64,000 bases of DNA. It comes from Rhodobacter sp. CZR27 (lineage in GTDB: Bacteria > Pseudomonadota > Alphaproteobacteria > Rhodobacterales > Rhodobacteraceae). Location of the stretch: positions 396,501 through 460,500 of the forward strand of contig NZ_CP023548.1 of assembly GCF_002407205.1 (NCBI RefSeq), given 5' to 3'. The notes below the pieces were generated by a model. The model did no database searches and was not told where the DNA came from. It saw only the letters and a program-made list of their open reading frames with translations. Position 1 is the first letter of the stretch. Every line of letters starts with the position of its first letter. A program made the translations under genes and the position numbers. Positions 17,905-27,100 of the stretch are shown piece by piece.

Positions 17905-19233
17905 ATGAGCGAGACCCACGCCCAGACCGTGCCCTTCGTCCGCGAGACCATGCTGCCGCCCGAGGCGCCCCCGGTTGCCGAAGCCGGCGTGATCCGCTGG
18001 CTGCGGCTGAACCTGTTCTCCGGGCCGCTGAACATCCTGCTCACCATCGTCGGGGTCTTCCTGCTCTGGTATCTGCTGCACGGGATCGTGCCGTGGCTGG
18101 CGCGCTCGGTCTGGGTGGCCGACAACCTGAGCCAGTGCCGGCAGATCATCACCGAGCGCTGGGGCGAGGGCGTTACCGGCGCATGCTGGGCGGTGATCCG
18201 CGAGCGCTGGACCCAGTTCCTGTATGGCTTCTACCCGAACCACCTCTACTGGCGCCCAACGCTGGCCTTCGTGCTGCTGTTCGTGGCGCTGGCCCCGGTG
18301 CTGTTCCTGCGCCTGCCGCGGGGGATGCTGTGGTTCAGCCTCGCCTTTCCCTTCATCGGCTTCTGGCTGCTCTGGGGCGGCTCGGTCTTCCTGCCGGTTA
18401 CGGCGGCGGCCGGCTTCGCCCTCGGGTGGCTCGCCTATCGCCTGCTGTCCCGGTTCGGCAGCATCGTGGCGGTGGCGGGTGCCATCCTCGTGCCGATCCT
18501 CTGGTGGCTCTTCGTTGCGGGCGACGTGTCGCGGGACCTGACGGGCCTAGTCGGGCGGGTGGCGCCCTTCTGGCTGGAGCCCGTTCGCTCCGACAAGTTC
18601 GGCGGCTTCCTGCTCGCCGTGACCATCGGCATCTCGGGCATCACGCTGTCGCTGCCGCTGGGTATCGTGCTGGCGCTGGGCCGGCGGTCGGACATGCTGC
18701 TCGTCAAGCTGCTCTCGGTCTCGTTCATCGAGTTCATCCGCGGCGTGCCGCTGATCACGCTGCTGTTCACGGCCTCGCTGCTGCTGAACTACTTCCTGCC
18801 GCCGGGCACGACCTTCGACATCATCCTGCGCGTCATCATCATGGTGACCCTCTTCGCCGCGGCCTACATCGCCGAGGTGATCCGCGGCGGCCTTGCCGCG
18901 CTGCCCCGCGGCCAGTACGAGGCCGCCGATGCGCTCGGCCTCGACTACTGGAAGGCGCAGCGGCTGATCGTCCTGCCGCAGGCGCTGAAGATCTCGATCC
19001 CCGGCATCGTCTCGACCTTCATCGGCCTGTTCAAGGACACGACGCTGGTGGTCTTCGTGGGGCTTCTCGATCCCTTGAAGGGCATCACCGACGCCGTCCG
19101 CGCCTCGACCGACTGGAAGGGCATCTACTGGGAGCCCTACATCTTCGTCGGCCTGATCTTCTTCGCCTTCAACTTCGCCATGTCGCGCTACTCGATGTAT
19201 CTCGAGCGCCGGCTGAAGACCGACCACCGATAG
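17905..19233 (+). CDS. bztC: Bzt ABC transporter permease, second subunit
   Basis: A 442-aa permease partner of BztB. The N-terminal half has several hydrophobic segments typical of BztC/AapM; the C-terminal half is the conserved BPD_transp_1 domain with [17 protein letters not shown] and the EAA loop [17 protein letters not shown] at about residues 332-348. Start lies one base after the bztB stop. With BztB it forms the heterodimeric channel. Confidence 0.92.
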   Translation: MSETHAQTVPFVRETMLPPEAPPVAEAGVIRWLRLNLFSGPLNILLTIVGVFLLWYLLHGIVPWLARSVWVADNLSQCRQIITERWGEGVTGACWAVIRERWTQFLYGFYPNHLYWRPTLAFVLLFVALAPVLFLRLPRGMLWFSLAFPFIGFWLLWGGSVFLPVTAAAGFALGWLAYRLLSRFGSIVAVAGAILVPILWWLFVAGDVSRDLTGLVGRVAPFWLEPVRSDKFGGFLLAVTIGISGITLSLPLGIVLALGRRSDMLLVKLLSVSFIEFIRGVPLITLLFTASLLLNYFLPPGTTFDIILRVIIMVTLFAAAYIAEVIRGGLAALPRGQYEAADALGLDYWKAQRLIVLPQALKISIPGIVSTFIGLFKDTTLVVFVGLLDPLKGITDAVRASTDWKGIYWEPYIFVGLIFFAFNFAMSRYSMYLERRLKTDHR

Positions 19234-19243
19234 GAGCCCGTCC

Positions 19244-20032
19244 ATGTCCGAGGCCATCGACCGCAAGATCGACCGCAGCCACATGCAGGTGAGCGACGAG
19301 GTCGCGATCCAGATCAGCCAGATGAACAAGTGGTACGGCAGCTTCCACGTCCTGCGCGACGTGAACATGACCGTCCACAAGGGCGAGCGGATCGTGATCT
19401 GCGGCCCCTCCGGTTCGGGGAAGTCCACGCTGATCCGCTGCATCAACCGGCTCGAGGAACACCAGTCCGGCCAGATCGTGGTGGACGGGATCGAGCTGAC
19501 CTCCGACCTCAAGAACATCGACAAGGTGCGCTCCGAGGTCGGGATGGTGTTCCAGCACTTCAACCTGTTCCCGCACCTGACGATCCTGGAAAACTGCACG
19601 CTGGCGCCGATCTGGGTGCGCAAGACCCCCAAGAAGGAAGCCGAGGAGGTGGCGATGCACTTCCTCCGCAAGGTCAAGATCCCCGAGCAGGCCCACAAGT
19701 TCCCGGGCCAGCTGTCGGGCGGCCAGCAGCAGCGGGTGGCCATCGCCCGCTCGCTCTGCATGAAGCCGCGCATCATGCTCTTCGACGAGCCGACATCGGC
19801 GCTCGACCCCGAGATGATCAAGGAGGTGCTCGACACCATGATCGAGTTGGCCGAGGAGGGGATGACCATGCTCTGCGTGACGCACGAGATGGGCTTCGCG
19901 CAGGCCGTGGCGAACCGGGTCATCTTCATGGACCAGGGCCAGATCGTCGAGCAGAACGAGCCGGGCGAGTTCTTCCGCAACCCGCGCAGCGAGCGGACGA
20001 AGCTGTTCCTGAGCCAGATTCTCGGCCACTGA
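19244..20032 (+). CDS. bztD: Bzt ABC transporter ATP-binding protein
   Basis: A 262-aa ATPase. Walker [10 protein letters not shown] at about residues 54-62, Q-loop [14 protein letters not shown] signature [14 protein letters not shown] near residue 157, Walker [15 protein letters not shown], and the switch histidine in VTHEMGFA. It belongs to the polar amino acid (GlnQ/AapP) branch. The [19 protein letters not shown] start of the fold is preceded by about 20 extra residues. Ribosome-binding site AGGAGCCCGTCC; the operon ends in a strong terminator 28 bases on. Confidence 0.95.
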   Translation: MSEAIDRKIDRSHMQVSDEVAIQISQMNKWYGSFHVLRDVNMTVHKGERIVICGPSGSGKSTLIRCINRLEEHQSGQIVVDGIELTSDLKNIDKVRSEVGMVFQHFNLFPHLTILENCTLAPIWVRKTPKKEAEEVAMHFLRKVKIPEQAHKFPGQLSGGQQQRVAIARSLCMKPRIMLFDEPTSALDPEMIKEVLDTMIELAEEGMTMLCVTHEMGFAQAVANRVIFMDQGQIVEQNEPGEFFRNPRSERTKLFLSQILGH

Positions 20033-20059
20033 GGGCGACCACCCCGCGCCTGCCAAAAG

Positions 20060-20095
20060 AAAGGGCGTCGCTGACCCAAGCGGCGCCCTTTCGGC
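20060..20095 (+). terminator. intrinsic terminator of bztABCD
   Basis: A 12-bp stem with one G-T pair (AAAGGGCGTCGC at 20060-20071 with GCGGCGCCCTTT at 20080-20091) and an 8-base loop closes the operon 28 bases after bztD. The 3' arm ends in TTT followed by CGG, and the A-rich 5' flank makes it usable on both strands. Confidence 0.8.
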
Positions 20096-20255
20096 TTCAT
20101 TGCCCGGAAATCCGGCTGTTTGTCCGGCAGCCGGGCCGCGCGCCTGCGACCGCGGGCACCCGCGCGCCGGTGGCCCCGCTTGCTATCGTTCCCTTCGGGA
20201 GGAGCGTCGCCCGATCCGTCTCCGGCGGAGGGGCGCTTTCAGAGGGACAAGTCAC

Positions 20256-20624
20256 ATGGCCAACATCACCTTCTCGTCGCCGATCATGCACGAGGACCTC
20301 ACCGTCTATGCGGTTGCGGGCGATACCAAGACGATCCTGGCGGTTGCCGAGGAGCACAAGGTTCCGATCCCGTTCGAGTGCAAGGATGGCAACTGCGCCT
20401 CATGCCTGATCGAGGTGACCTACAAGGATCCCTCGATGCGCAAGGGCATCGACCTGACCGAGAAGGAGAAGGCCAAGCTGAAGGAACTGGGCAGGATCAC
20501 CGCGAAGGAGATCGAGGATGCCGAAGTGCTCGACCTGCCGCCGCGCTATCGCCTCGCCTGCCAGTTCATCGCCCGCGACGAGGACGTGACCGTGGCCTTC
20601 ACCGGCGCCCCCGGCGGCGCCTGA
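20256..20624 (+). CDS. 2Fe-2S ferredoxin
   Basis: A 122-aa plant-type ferredoxin. Cluster ligands are in C-x4-C-x2-C (ECKDGNCASC, about residues 41-50) plus a distant Cys in LACQF near residue 104. The spacing to the last Cys is longer than in plant ferredoxins because of an inserted lysine-rich segment (EKEKAKLKELG), a feature I associate with the FdxD-like ferredoxins of purple bacteria, though that link is a recollection of the family and not proven here. Start ATG 20256 follows AGAGGGACAAG. Single gene between the bzt terminator and the creatinase leader; electron partner unknown. Confidence 0.88.
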   Translation: MANITFSSPIMHEDLTVYAVAGDTKTILAVAEEHKVPIPFECKDGNCASCLIEVTYKDPSMRKGIDLTEKEKAKLKELGRITAKEIEDAEVLDLPPRYRLACQFIARDEDVTVAFTGAPGGA

Positions 20625-20696
20625 GACCGTCCCGAGAGCCGCGACGCGTTCTGCCGCTTGACAGAAGGCCGGCCGCGAGGGAATGAAATGACAACG

Positions 20697-20718
20697 CCCG
20701 CGCCCTTCGGGGTGCGGG
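20697..20718 (+). terminator. UUCG-capped hairpin after the ferredoxin gene
   Basis: A 9-bp stem with one G-T pair (CCCGCGCCC with GGGGTGCGG-G) is closed by an extra-stable C(TTCG)G tetraloop. There is no T run behind it. It may end the ferredoxin message or form the 5' part of the creatinase leader: a perfect TTGACA lies just upstream at 20658-20663, although no good -10 accompanies it. Confidence 0.5.
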
Positions 20719-20733
20719 TCTGCCGGGCAGAAC

Positions 20734-20887
20734 CCGGACATGGAACAGCGCACGCGGCGATGGCGTCGACGCGAGGAGGGGGCGACCCCTCCGGTGCTTG
20801 CGGGGGGTCAGCCTCCCGTGTCCGTCCTGTACGCCGGGACTCTTTCGGGGTCCCCTTCCACGCGGACCCCTTGTGATGAGGTCCGAT
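20734..20887 (+). promoter_or_regulatory. structured leader with mutually exclusive hairpins before creatinase
   Basis: A closing stem CGGACA (20735-20740)/TGTCCG (20819-20824) encloses a GNRA-capped perfect hairpin (GGAGGGG-GCGA-CCCCTCC, 20775-20792) and a GGGGGG/CCTCCC hairpin (20802-20817). Downstream, three stems compete: GGGAC/GTCCC (20837-20854 region), GGGGTCC (20847-20853)/GGACCCC (20864-20870), and CGGACC (20863-20868)/GGTCCG (20880-20885). The last stem buries the AGG before the creatinase ATG (20888). This is the layout of an aptamer plus a translational switch; no known riboswitch consensus was recognised, and GC-rich DNA yields chance stems. Confidence 0.4.
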
Positions 20888-22093
20888 ATGGAACGTCCCG
20901 AAAACTACCGCTGCCACAACGGCCAGAAGGCCGCGCTGCCCTTCGCCGTAGAGGAATACGAGGCGCGGCTTGCCGGCCTGCGCGACCTGATGGAGCTGCA
21001 CGCGCTCGACGCCGTGGTGCTCACCTCGATGCACAACGTGGCCTATTACTCGGGCTTCCTCTACTGCTCGTTCGGACGGCCCTATGCCTGCGTGGTGACG
21101 CCCACCGACTGCGTGACCGTTTCCGCGGGCATCGACGCCGGCCAGCCGTGGCGGAGGAGCGCGGGGGACAACATCACCTACACCGACTGGCAGCGCGACA
21201 ACTTCTGGCGCACGGTCGCAGGTGTCACCGGCACCGGCAAGGCCATCGGCTGCGAGGCCGATCACCTGACCATGGTGCAGGCCGAGAAGCTCAACGTCTT
21301 CCTCAAGCCCTCGCGCGGCATGGACATCGCCCCCGGCACCATGGCGCAGCGCATGCTCAAGTCGCCCGCCGAGATCGCCCTGATCCGGCAGGGCGCACAG
21401 GTGGCCGATGTCGGCGGCTACGCCATCCGCGACGCGGTGAAGGTCGGCGCGACCGAGATCGAGATCGCCATCGCCGGCCGCGACGCGATGGAGCGCGAGA
21501 TCGCCAGGCGCTTCCCCGAGGCCGAGTATCGCGACACCTGGGTCTGGTTCCAGTCGGGCCTGAACACCGACGGCGCGCACAACCCGGTGACGAACCGCGC
21601 GCTTCAGCGCGGCGACATCCTCTCGCTCAACTGCTTCCCGATGATCTCGGGCTATTACACCGCGCTGGAACGCACGCTTTTCGTCGGTGAGGTGGACCCG
21701 GCCAGCCTGAAGATCTGGGAGGCCAACGTCGCCGCCCATGAATACGGCATGAGCCTCCTGAAGCCGGGCGCCTCCTGCGCCGAGATCACCGCGAAGATCA
21801 ACACCCTCTTCGCCGAGCGCGACCTGCTGCAATACCGGACCTTCGGCTATGGCCACTCGTTCGGCGTGCTCTCGCACTACTACGGGCGCGAGGCGGGGCT
21901 GGAACTGCGCGAGGACATCGAGACGGTGCTGGAGCCGGGCATGGTGATCTCGATGGAGCCGATGCTGACGCTCACCGAGGGGCAGCCCGGGGCGGGCGGC
22001 TACCGCGAGCACGACATCCTGGTGATCACCGAGGACGGCAACGAGAACATCACGGGCTACCCCTACGGCCCGGGTTTCAACGTCGTCGGCTGA
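20888..22093 (+). CDS. creatinase (creatine amidinohydrolase)
   Basis: Hydrolyses creatine to sarcosine and urea (EC 3.5.3.3). The 401-aa product matches creatinase length (403 in Pseudomonas putida) and carries long stretches typical of it: FLYCSFGRPYA near residue 57, DAGQPWRR, WFQSGLNTDGAHNPVT with the catalytic His231, GYYTALERTLF and GAGGYREHDIL with acidic residues that bind the guanidinium group. The fold is the pita-bread/M24 aminopeptidase type without metal. ATG 20888 chosen over ATG 20876 because TGAGG lies eight bases before it. Neither creatininase nor sarcosine oxidase is next to it. Confidence 0.92.
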   Translation: MERPENYRCHNGQKAALPFAVEEYEARLAGLRDLMELHALDAVVLTSMHNVAYYSGFLYCSFGRPYACVVTPTDCVTVSAGIDAGQPWRRSAGDNITYTDWQRDNFWRTVAGVTGTGKAIGCEADHLTMVQAEKLNVFLKPSRGMDIAPGTMAQRMLKSPAEIALIRQGAQVADVGGYAIRDAVKVGATEIEIAIAGRDAMEREIARRFPEAEYRDTWVWFQSGLNTDGAHNPVTNRALQRGDILSLNCFPMISGYYTALERTLFVGEVDPASLKIWEANVAAHEYGMSLLKPGASCAEITAKINTLFAERDLLQYRTFGYGHSFGVLSHYYGREAGLELREDIETVLEPGMVISMEPMLTLTEGQPGAGGYREHDILVITEDGNENITGYPYGPGFNVVG

Positions 22094-22126
22094 CGGTCCT
22101 GCCGGCGGGCAACCGCCCCAGGTGAT

Positions 22127-22147
22127 CCCCGGGCGCCACGCCCGGGG
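22127..22147 (+). terminator. hairpin after creatinase
   Basis: CCCCGGGC (22127-22134) pairs with GCCCGGGG (22140-22147) around a 5-base loop, 33 bases after the creatinase stop, with AGATTCCT behind it. A strong GC stem but only a poor T tract. Confidence 0.6.
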
Positions 22148-22222
22148 AGATTCCTCGCCTTCGGGACTTGACGCAGGGCGCCTGCCATGTCCGATCTTGT
22201 CAGGCAGCATTCCTGACGTGGG

Positions 22223-22987
22223 TTGACCGTGACCGGACGCATTCTCTCCCTGGCCCTCTTCGCGCTTCTTCCGTTCCTCGCCGCCTGCGCGTCCGCTCCC
22301 GCGCCGATGCCGCCACAGGATCATCCGCTCTATCCCGGCATCCAGGATGGCGAGTTCTTCATCCAGCCGGTGCCGACGCGCTACCTCACGCCTGATACGG
22401 TGCGGCAGGAAGTGCCCTACGCCGGCTCCGAGAAGCCCGGGACCATCGTGGTCGACAGCTATGCGCGGCGGCTCTACTTCGTGACCGAGGAGGGCAAGGC
22501 GATGCGCTACGCCATTGCCGTGGGCCGTCAGGGCCTTGCGTTCCGCGGAAATGCCAAGGTCGGGCGCAAGCGCGAGTGGCCGTCGTGGCAGCCGACGCTG
22601 AACATGCTGCGGACCCAGCCCGAGATGTATCGTCCCTATGCCGCCGGCCTGCCCGGAGGGCTCGAGAATCCGCTTGGCGCGCGCGCGCTCTATCTCTACC
22701 GCGGCGGTCGGGACACCATGTTCCGCATCCATGGCACGGTGCAGAACTCGTCGATCGGGCACGCCACTTCGGCCGGCTGCATCCGCCTGTTCAATCAGGA
22801 CGCCATCGACCTCTACAACCGGACGAACATCGGCACGCCGGTCAAGGTGCGCTCCGAATCGGAGTCGCTGGCGCTGGAGGGGCCGTTCCACGACGACGAA
22901 TACGGTCGCGCCACCCCCGGCACTGCGGAGGCGCTGACCGCCGAGGAGGAGATCCTGCTGTCCGGTGTCCCGGCCACCGCCCGCTGA
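22223..22987 (+). CDS. L,D-transpeptidase (YkuD) lipoprotein
   Basis: A 254-aa envelope protein. Lipoprotein signal with lipobox LAAC (Cys22). The YkuD catalytic domain spans about residues 73-210 and shows His170 and the active-site motif SAGCIRLF with Cys186. Such enzymes make 3-3 cross-links in peptidoglycan or attach proteins to it. The start is not ATG: TTG 22223 or GTG 22229 are possible, differing by two residues. A C-terminal tail of about 40 residues follows the domain. Confidence 0.88.
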   Translation: MTVTGRILSLALFALLPFLAACASAPAPMPPQDHPLYPGIQDGEFFIQPVPTRYLTPDTVRQEVPYAGSEKPGTIVVDSYARRLYFVTEEGKAMRYAIAVGRQGLAFRGNAKVGRKREWPSWQPTLNMLRTQPEMYRPYAAGLPGGLENPLGARALYLYRGGRDTMFRIHGTVQNSSIGHATSAGCIRLFNQDAIDLYNRTNIGTPVKVRSESESLALEGPFHDDEYGRATPGTAEALTAEEEILLSGVPATAR

Positions 22988-23184
22988 GACGCCGCCGAAG
23001 GCCGCGTTCCGACTCCCCGGCCGGGTCTGTTCCGGAACGCGCCGCGGCTTCCGCGCTGCACCGGCAGAGGTCGGAGCCCCGCCGGGTCGCATCGTCGGCC
23101 CGCCGGGCGATCAGGTCGGCCGGCGCCTGCCCGTCAGGCCGGCTGCGTCGCGAAGCGGGGCGGCAGGTGCGGGGCCCTCCGGCC

Positions 23185-23526
23185 TCAGAGCCGGATGACA
23201 TAGTCCTTCAGCGTGGTCTCCAGCACCTCCCACGTGCCTTCGAACCCGGGCCGGATGATCCAGCTGTCACCGGCTTCCAGCACGACCCGGCTGCCGTCCC
23301 CGGCCGTCAGGACCGAGCGGCCCTCGAGGATGCGGACATATTCCCATTCGGCATAGCTCACGCGCCACTTGCCGGGCGTGGACTGCCAGAGACCGCACCA
23401 GAGGCCGTCGCGCTCCTCGACGTTCCAGGTGGTGTGGACCGGATCGCCCGCGATCACCCGGTCGGAATCGGGCCGCTCCACCTCGGGGGTGATGCCGTCG
23501 CGGGTCAGTCTGGCGATGAGGGTCAT
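23185..23526 (-). CDS. cupin-domain protein (Cupin_3/DUF861 type)
   Basis: A 113-aa single-cupin protein. The run [18 protein letters not shown] and [19 protein letters not shown] resembles the Cupin_3 family, to which ureidoglycine aminohydrolase also belongs. The metal-binding His of classical cupins are not obvious; Glu and Tyr/Trp residues take those places. The ATG at 23526 follows CAGGAGACAG; the frame is open much further upstream, but that extension overlaps panB's leader and is not conserved in look. Substrate unknown. Convergent with the transpeptidase gene. Confidence 0.75.
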   Translation of the reverse strand: MTLIARLTRDGITPEVERPDSDRVIAGDPVHTTWNVEERDGLWCGLWQSTPGKWRVSYAEWEYVRILEGRSVLTAGDGSRVVLEAGDSWIIRPGFEGTWEVLETTLKDYVIRL

Positions 23527-23723
23527 GGCTGTCTCCTGTCGGGTCGCCGCCAGCATCGCCGGCCGCGGGCCGGGGTCAAGGGTCCGAAGACGCCTGCCAC
23601 GCTGCCCCGACCCTTGCGCGCATCGCGGTCCGCGCCGCGGGGCGCGGGAAGGATCTGCTGGCCCTTCCGGCACTTGGCCATTATATCCGGAGCCGACGGT
23701 TCCTCTGGGGGGAGAGAATAGCG

Positions 23724-24560
23724 ATGAGCGCGAGCAGCCCCGTCCGCCCGGTGATGGCGGCCGACATCCTGGCACGGAAGGGAGGCGAGCCGATCGTCTG
23801 CCTCACGGCCTACACGACGCCGATGGCGCGGCTGGTGGATGCGCATTGCGACATCACGCTGGTGGGCGACAGCCTCGGCATGGTGGTGCACGGCCTGCCC
23901 TCGACGCTGGGCGTGACGATGGAGATGATGATCCTGCACGGCCAGGCCGTCGCCCGCGGGATCTCGCGCTCCATGCTGGTGATCGACATGCCCTTCGGCA
24001 GCTACGAGGAAGGCCCGGCGCAAGCCTTCGCCAGCGCCCGCCGCCTGATGGCCGAGACCGGCTGCACCGCCGTGAAGCTGGAGGGCGGGCGGCACATGGC
24101 CGAGACGATCCGCTTCCTCGTCGAGCGTGGCATCCCGGTCATGGCGCATGTCGGCCTGACGCCGCAGGCGGTCAACTCGCTGGGCGGCTACAAGGTGCAG
24201 GGCCGCGGCGCGGACGCCGAGCGCGTCATGGCGGATGCGCAGGCGGTGGCCGAGGCGGGCGCCTTCTCGGTGGTGCTCGAGAAGGTGCCGGACGGGCTCT
24301 CCCGCCGGATCACCGAGGCGCTCGCGATCCCCACCATCGGCATCGGCGCCTCGGCCGGCTGCGACGGACAGGTTCTGGTGCTGGACGACATGCTGGGTCT
24401 CTTTACCGAGTTCCGGCCGAAGTTCGTGAAACGCTACGGTGATCTGGGGAAGGCCGCCGACGAGGCCATCGCCGCCTATGCCGCCGAGGTCCGTGCCCGG
24501 CGCTTCCCCGGCCCCGAGCATGTCTTTCCCGACGAATTGCCGAAGGGGGACGGCCGGTGA
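23724..24560 (+). CDS. panB: 3-methyl-2-oxobutanoate hydroxymethyltransferase
   Basis: First committed step to pantothenate: adds a hydroxymethyl group from 5,10-methylene-THF to ketoisovalerate. The 278-aa product shows [13 protein letters not shown] near residue 27, [11 protein letters not shown] at about 47-57, GGYKVQGRG and [21 protein letters not shown] near residue 205-225. Ribosome-binding site GGGGAGAGAATAGCG. Its TGA overlaps the panC start, so both are made together. panD is not in the window. Confidence 0.97.
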   Translation: MSASSPVRPVMAADILARKGGEPIVCLTAYTTPMARLVDAHCDITLVGDSLGMVVHGLPSTLGVTMEMMILHGQAVARGISRSMLVIDMPFGSYEEGPAQAFASARRLMAETGCTAVKLEGGRHMAETIRFLVERGIPVMAHVGLTPQAVNSLGGYKVQGRGADAERVMADAQAVAEAGAFSVVLEKVPDGLSRRITEALAIPTIGIGASAGCDGQVLVLDDMLGLFTEFRPKFVKRYGDLGKAADEAIAAYAAEVRARRFPGPEHVFPDELPKGDGR

Positions 24561-25399
24561 TGCCGCAGGTGCTGCGGACGGTGGCCGAGGTGCGCGCCCG
24601 CGTCTCGGGCTGGAAATGGGCGGGCGAAAGCGTCGGCGTGGTGCCGACCATGGGCGCGTTGCATGAAGGCCACCTGAGCCTTGCCCGCAGCGCGCGCGCC
24701 GCCTGCGACCGGGTGGTCGTGACGATCTTCGTCAACCCGAAGCAGTTCAACAGCGCCGCCGATCTGGAGAAATATCCCCGCACCGAGGAGCGCGACGCGG
24801 CTCTGCTCGCAGCCGTCGGCGTCGATGCGATCTTTGCCCCCGCGCCCGAGGAGGTCTATCCGCCGGGCTTCGCCACCTCGGTCTCGGTCGCCGGCGTCAG
24901 CGAACCGCTGGAGGGTGCGCATCGGCCCGGCCATTTCGATGGCGTGGCGACGGTCGTGGCAAAGCTCTTCGGCATGACGATGGCCGACCGCGCCTTCTTC
25001 GGCGAGAAGGACTGGCAGCAGCTGATGGTGGTCCGGCGGCTGGTGGCCGATCTGAACATCCCCGTAGAGATCATCGGCTGCCCCACGGTGCGCGAGGCGG
25101 ACGGCCTTGCCATGTCCTCGCGCAACGTCCGCCTGTCCGAAAAGGGCCGCGCCTTGGCCCCGGCGCTGCATCGCGCCATGCAGGAGGCGGCCCAGGCGAT
25201 GCGCGCCGGCACCGCGGCTCCGCAGGCGCTGGACGCGGCACGCGCCGCTGTCCTGACGGCAGGATACGAGGCGGTGGATTATCTGGAGCTGCGCTCGGCC
25301 GACCTGCTGCAGCCGATGGAGCGGCTGAACGGCGACGGCCGGCTGCTCGCGGCAGCCACGCTGGAAGGCGTGCGGCTGATCGACAACATTCCAGTGTAG
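24560..25399 (+). CDS. panC: pantoate-beta-alanine ligase
   Basis: Joins pantoate and beta-alanine with ATP to give pantothenate. The 279-aa product has the nucleotidyltransferase motif [14 protein letters not shown] at about residues 28-41, FVNPKQFN, and [14 protein letters not shown] around residue 149, with the second signature [11 protein letters not shown] 24560 overlaps the panB TGA by one base; the GTG three bases earlier is an alternative. Confidence 0.97.
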   Translation: MPQVLRTVAEVRARVSGWKWAGESVGVVPTMGALHEGHLSLARSARAACDRVVVTIFVNPKQFNSAADLEKYPRTEERDAALLAAVGVDAIFAPAPEEVYPPGFATSVSVAGVSEPLEGAHRPGHFDGVATVVAKLFGMTMADRAFFGEKDWQQLMVVRRLVADLNIPVEIIGCPTVREADGLAMSSRNVRLSEKGRALAPALHRAMQEAAQAMRAGTAAPQALDAARAAVLTAGYEAVDYLELRSADLLQPMERLNGDGRLLAAATLEGVRLIDNIPV

Positions 25400-25421
25400 C
25401 CCGCAGTCCCGCGATCCCGAT

Positions 25422-26705
25422 TCAGCCGCGGGCCTGCCCTTGCCCCAGCAGATCGGCGAGGGTCAACGCCATGACCTTCGCGCTGTCCAGCATGTCCTGG
25501 ATGCCGATCCACTCGTCGGGCTGGTGCGCCAGACGCAGCAGGCCCGGACCATAGGCGATGCAGTTCTTCAGCTTGCCGATCCGGTCGATGTGCTTCTGGT
25601 CATAGGTGCCGGGCGAGACGACGAATTCAGCCTGTCGCGCCAGCACCCGCTCGATCGCTGCGGCGGTCGAGCGCACCACCGGCGCCTCGCGATCGGTCAT
25701 CGTCGGGTGCACCTCGAACAGGTCGCGGATCTCGAAGGCGAAGCCGGGGCGGGTCTCGGCAAGGCGCTCCGCGAGCCCGCGCAACTCGGCCTTCACCGCG
25801 CCGAGGTCTTCCTCGATCATCACCCGGCGGTCGATCACGATCCGGCAGCGGTCGGCGACGCAGGGCGCGGGCAAGCCGGTGTAGCCCGGCTCGGGCTCCG
25901 GCTCGCCGCCGTGGATCGAGTTGATGTTGAGCGTCGGCTGGCGCGCGCCCTCGGGCGTGACCGGCATTTCCGTGAGGCGGGTGGCGAGGATCGGATAAAG
26001 CCGGTCCTCGATCTCGGCCAGCAGCGCGCCCATGTGGCGGATGGCGCTGTCACCGAGGAAGGGCATCGAGCCATGCGCGATCCGGCCCTTCGTCTCGATC
26101 TCGGCCCACCAGACGCCACGATGGCCGAGGCAGATGCGGTCCTTGTGCAAGGGCTCGGGGATCAGGACGTGCTGGACATGGGCGAAGCGGCCGTGCTCGG
26201 CCAGCCACGCCACGCCGCCGAAGCCACCCGACTCCTCGTCCGCCGTGGCGGAAATCTCGATCGAGCCGGCGAAGTCGGGGCAGGCGGCAAGGAACGCCTC
26301 GGCCGCGATCACCGAGGCCGCAAGGCCGCCCTTCATGTCGCAGGACCCACGGCCGTAAAGCCGGTCGCCCTCGACCTCGCCGCCGAACGGATCGCGGGTC
26401 CAGCCGTGGCCCACCTCGACCACGTCGTGATGCGAGTTGAAATGCACGCAGTCGCCGGGCCGGGCGCCCTCCCGCCGTGCTATCAGGTTCCAGCGCGGAT
26501 GGGCCTCCGAATCGCCCGGTGCGCCGACGGCCCGGATCAACTCCACCTCGAACCCGGGCGCGAGGCGTGCCGCCAGGATCTCGCAGATCTCGCGGTAGTT
26601 CCGCCCCGGCGGGTTCAGCGTCGGGATGCGCACGAGATCCCGCGCGAGCGCCACCAGCGCCTCGCGACGGCCTTCGACTTCCGCGATCAGGCGAGCATCC
26701 TCCAT
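25422..26705 (-). CDS. M20-family amidohydrolase (ArgE/DapE-like)
   Basis: A 427-aa metallopeptidase-fold deacylase. Metal ligands are recognisable: HHD in NSHHDVVEVG, GRGSCDMKGG and the catalytic/ligand pair in DEESGG. A lid/dimerisation domain lies around residues 205-330. The family removes acyl groups from amino acids (acetylornithine, succinyl-diaminopimelate and others); the true substrate cannot be told. The start ATG 26705 is preferred over a TTG 36 bases earlier. It is convergent with panC and divergent from the next small gene. Confidence 0.85.
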   Translation of the reverse strand: MEDARLIAEVEGRREALVALARDLVRIPTLNPPGRNYREICEILAARLAPGFEVELIRAVGAPGDSEAHPRWNLIARREGARPGDCVHFNSHHDVVEVGHGWTRDPFGGEVEGDRLYGRGSCDMKGGLAASVIAAEAFLAACPDFAGSIEISATADEESGGFGGVAWLAEHGRFAHVQHVLIPEPLHKDRICLGHRGVWWAEIETKGRIAHGSMPFLGDSAIRHMGALLAEIEDRLYPILATRLTEMPVTPEGARQPTLNINSIHGGEPEPEPGYTGLPAPCVADRCRIVIDRRVMIEEDLGAVKAELRGLAERLAETRPGFAFEIRDLFEVHPTMTDREAPVVRSTAAAIERVLARQAEFVVSPGTYDQKHIDRIGKLKNCIAYGPGLLRLAHQPDEWIGIQDMLDSAKVMALTLADLLGQGQARG

Positions 26706-26823
26706 TGCTGGGAGCTTGGCAGGACCGCCGCCCGTTGGCAACGGCGCGTCCTTCTGCCCGCTACCGCGACCATGCGCCCTGCGCTAGAACGGCGCAGCGA
26801 CCCCTCGCACCACGGAGGATGGC

Positions 26824-27093
26824 ATGATCCTGGGTTTCCTTCGCCTCGCCCTTCTGGGTCTCGTGGTGCAGACGGTGATCTTCCTGCTGCTTTCGGTCTA
26901 CATCAACTCGCTGCATCGCGAGAAGCTCGAGAAGGAATACGACGCGGGGGATGGTTCGGGCGAGCGCGAGGACTATATCGAGACAGGCATGATGGACTTT
27001 CGCCGCAGCCTGCGGGCCAGGCTGGTGCTTTTCGTCTACATCGTGCCGCAGGTTTTGTTCGTGGTCCTGTTCTGGATCCACAATTTCTCGTGA
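26824..27093 (+). CDS. small membrane protein upstream of DUF1523 gene
   Basis: An 89-aa protein with two hydrophobic helices (about residues 3-25 and 66-86) separated by a charged loop (SLHREKLEKEYDAGDGSGERED). Ribosome-binding site GGAGGATGGC. It lies seven bases before the DUF1523 gene and is likely cotranscribed. I do not recognise a family beyond this neighbourhood; both termini are probably on the same side of the membrane. Confidence 0.75.
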   Translation: MILGFLRLALLGLVVQTVIFLLLSVYINSLHREKLEKEYDAGDGSGEREDYIETGMMDFRRSLRARLVLFVYIVPQVLFVVLFWIHNFS

Positions 27094-27100
27094 GGTTGTC

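Noticed and set aside
20734-20830. Glycine, SAH, tetrahydrofolate and guanidine riboswitch consensus for the creatinase leader
   Set aside because: I compared the remembered conserved cores by eye and none fits; the leader is therefore reported only as an unclassified structured region.
20546-23092. An 848-codon minus-strand frame over creatinase and the transpeptidase
   Set aside because: Both plus-strand genes have complete family motifs; the antisense frame has none.
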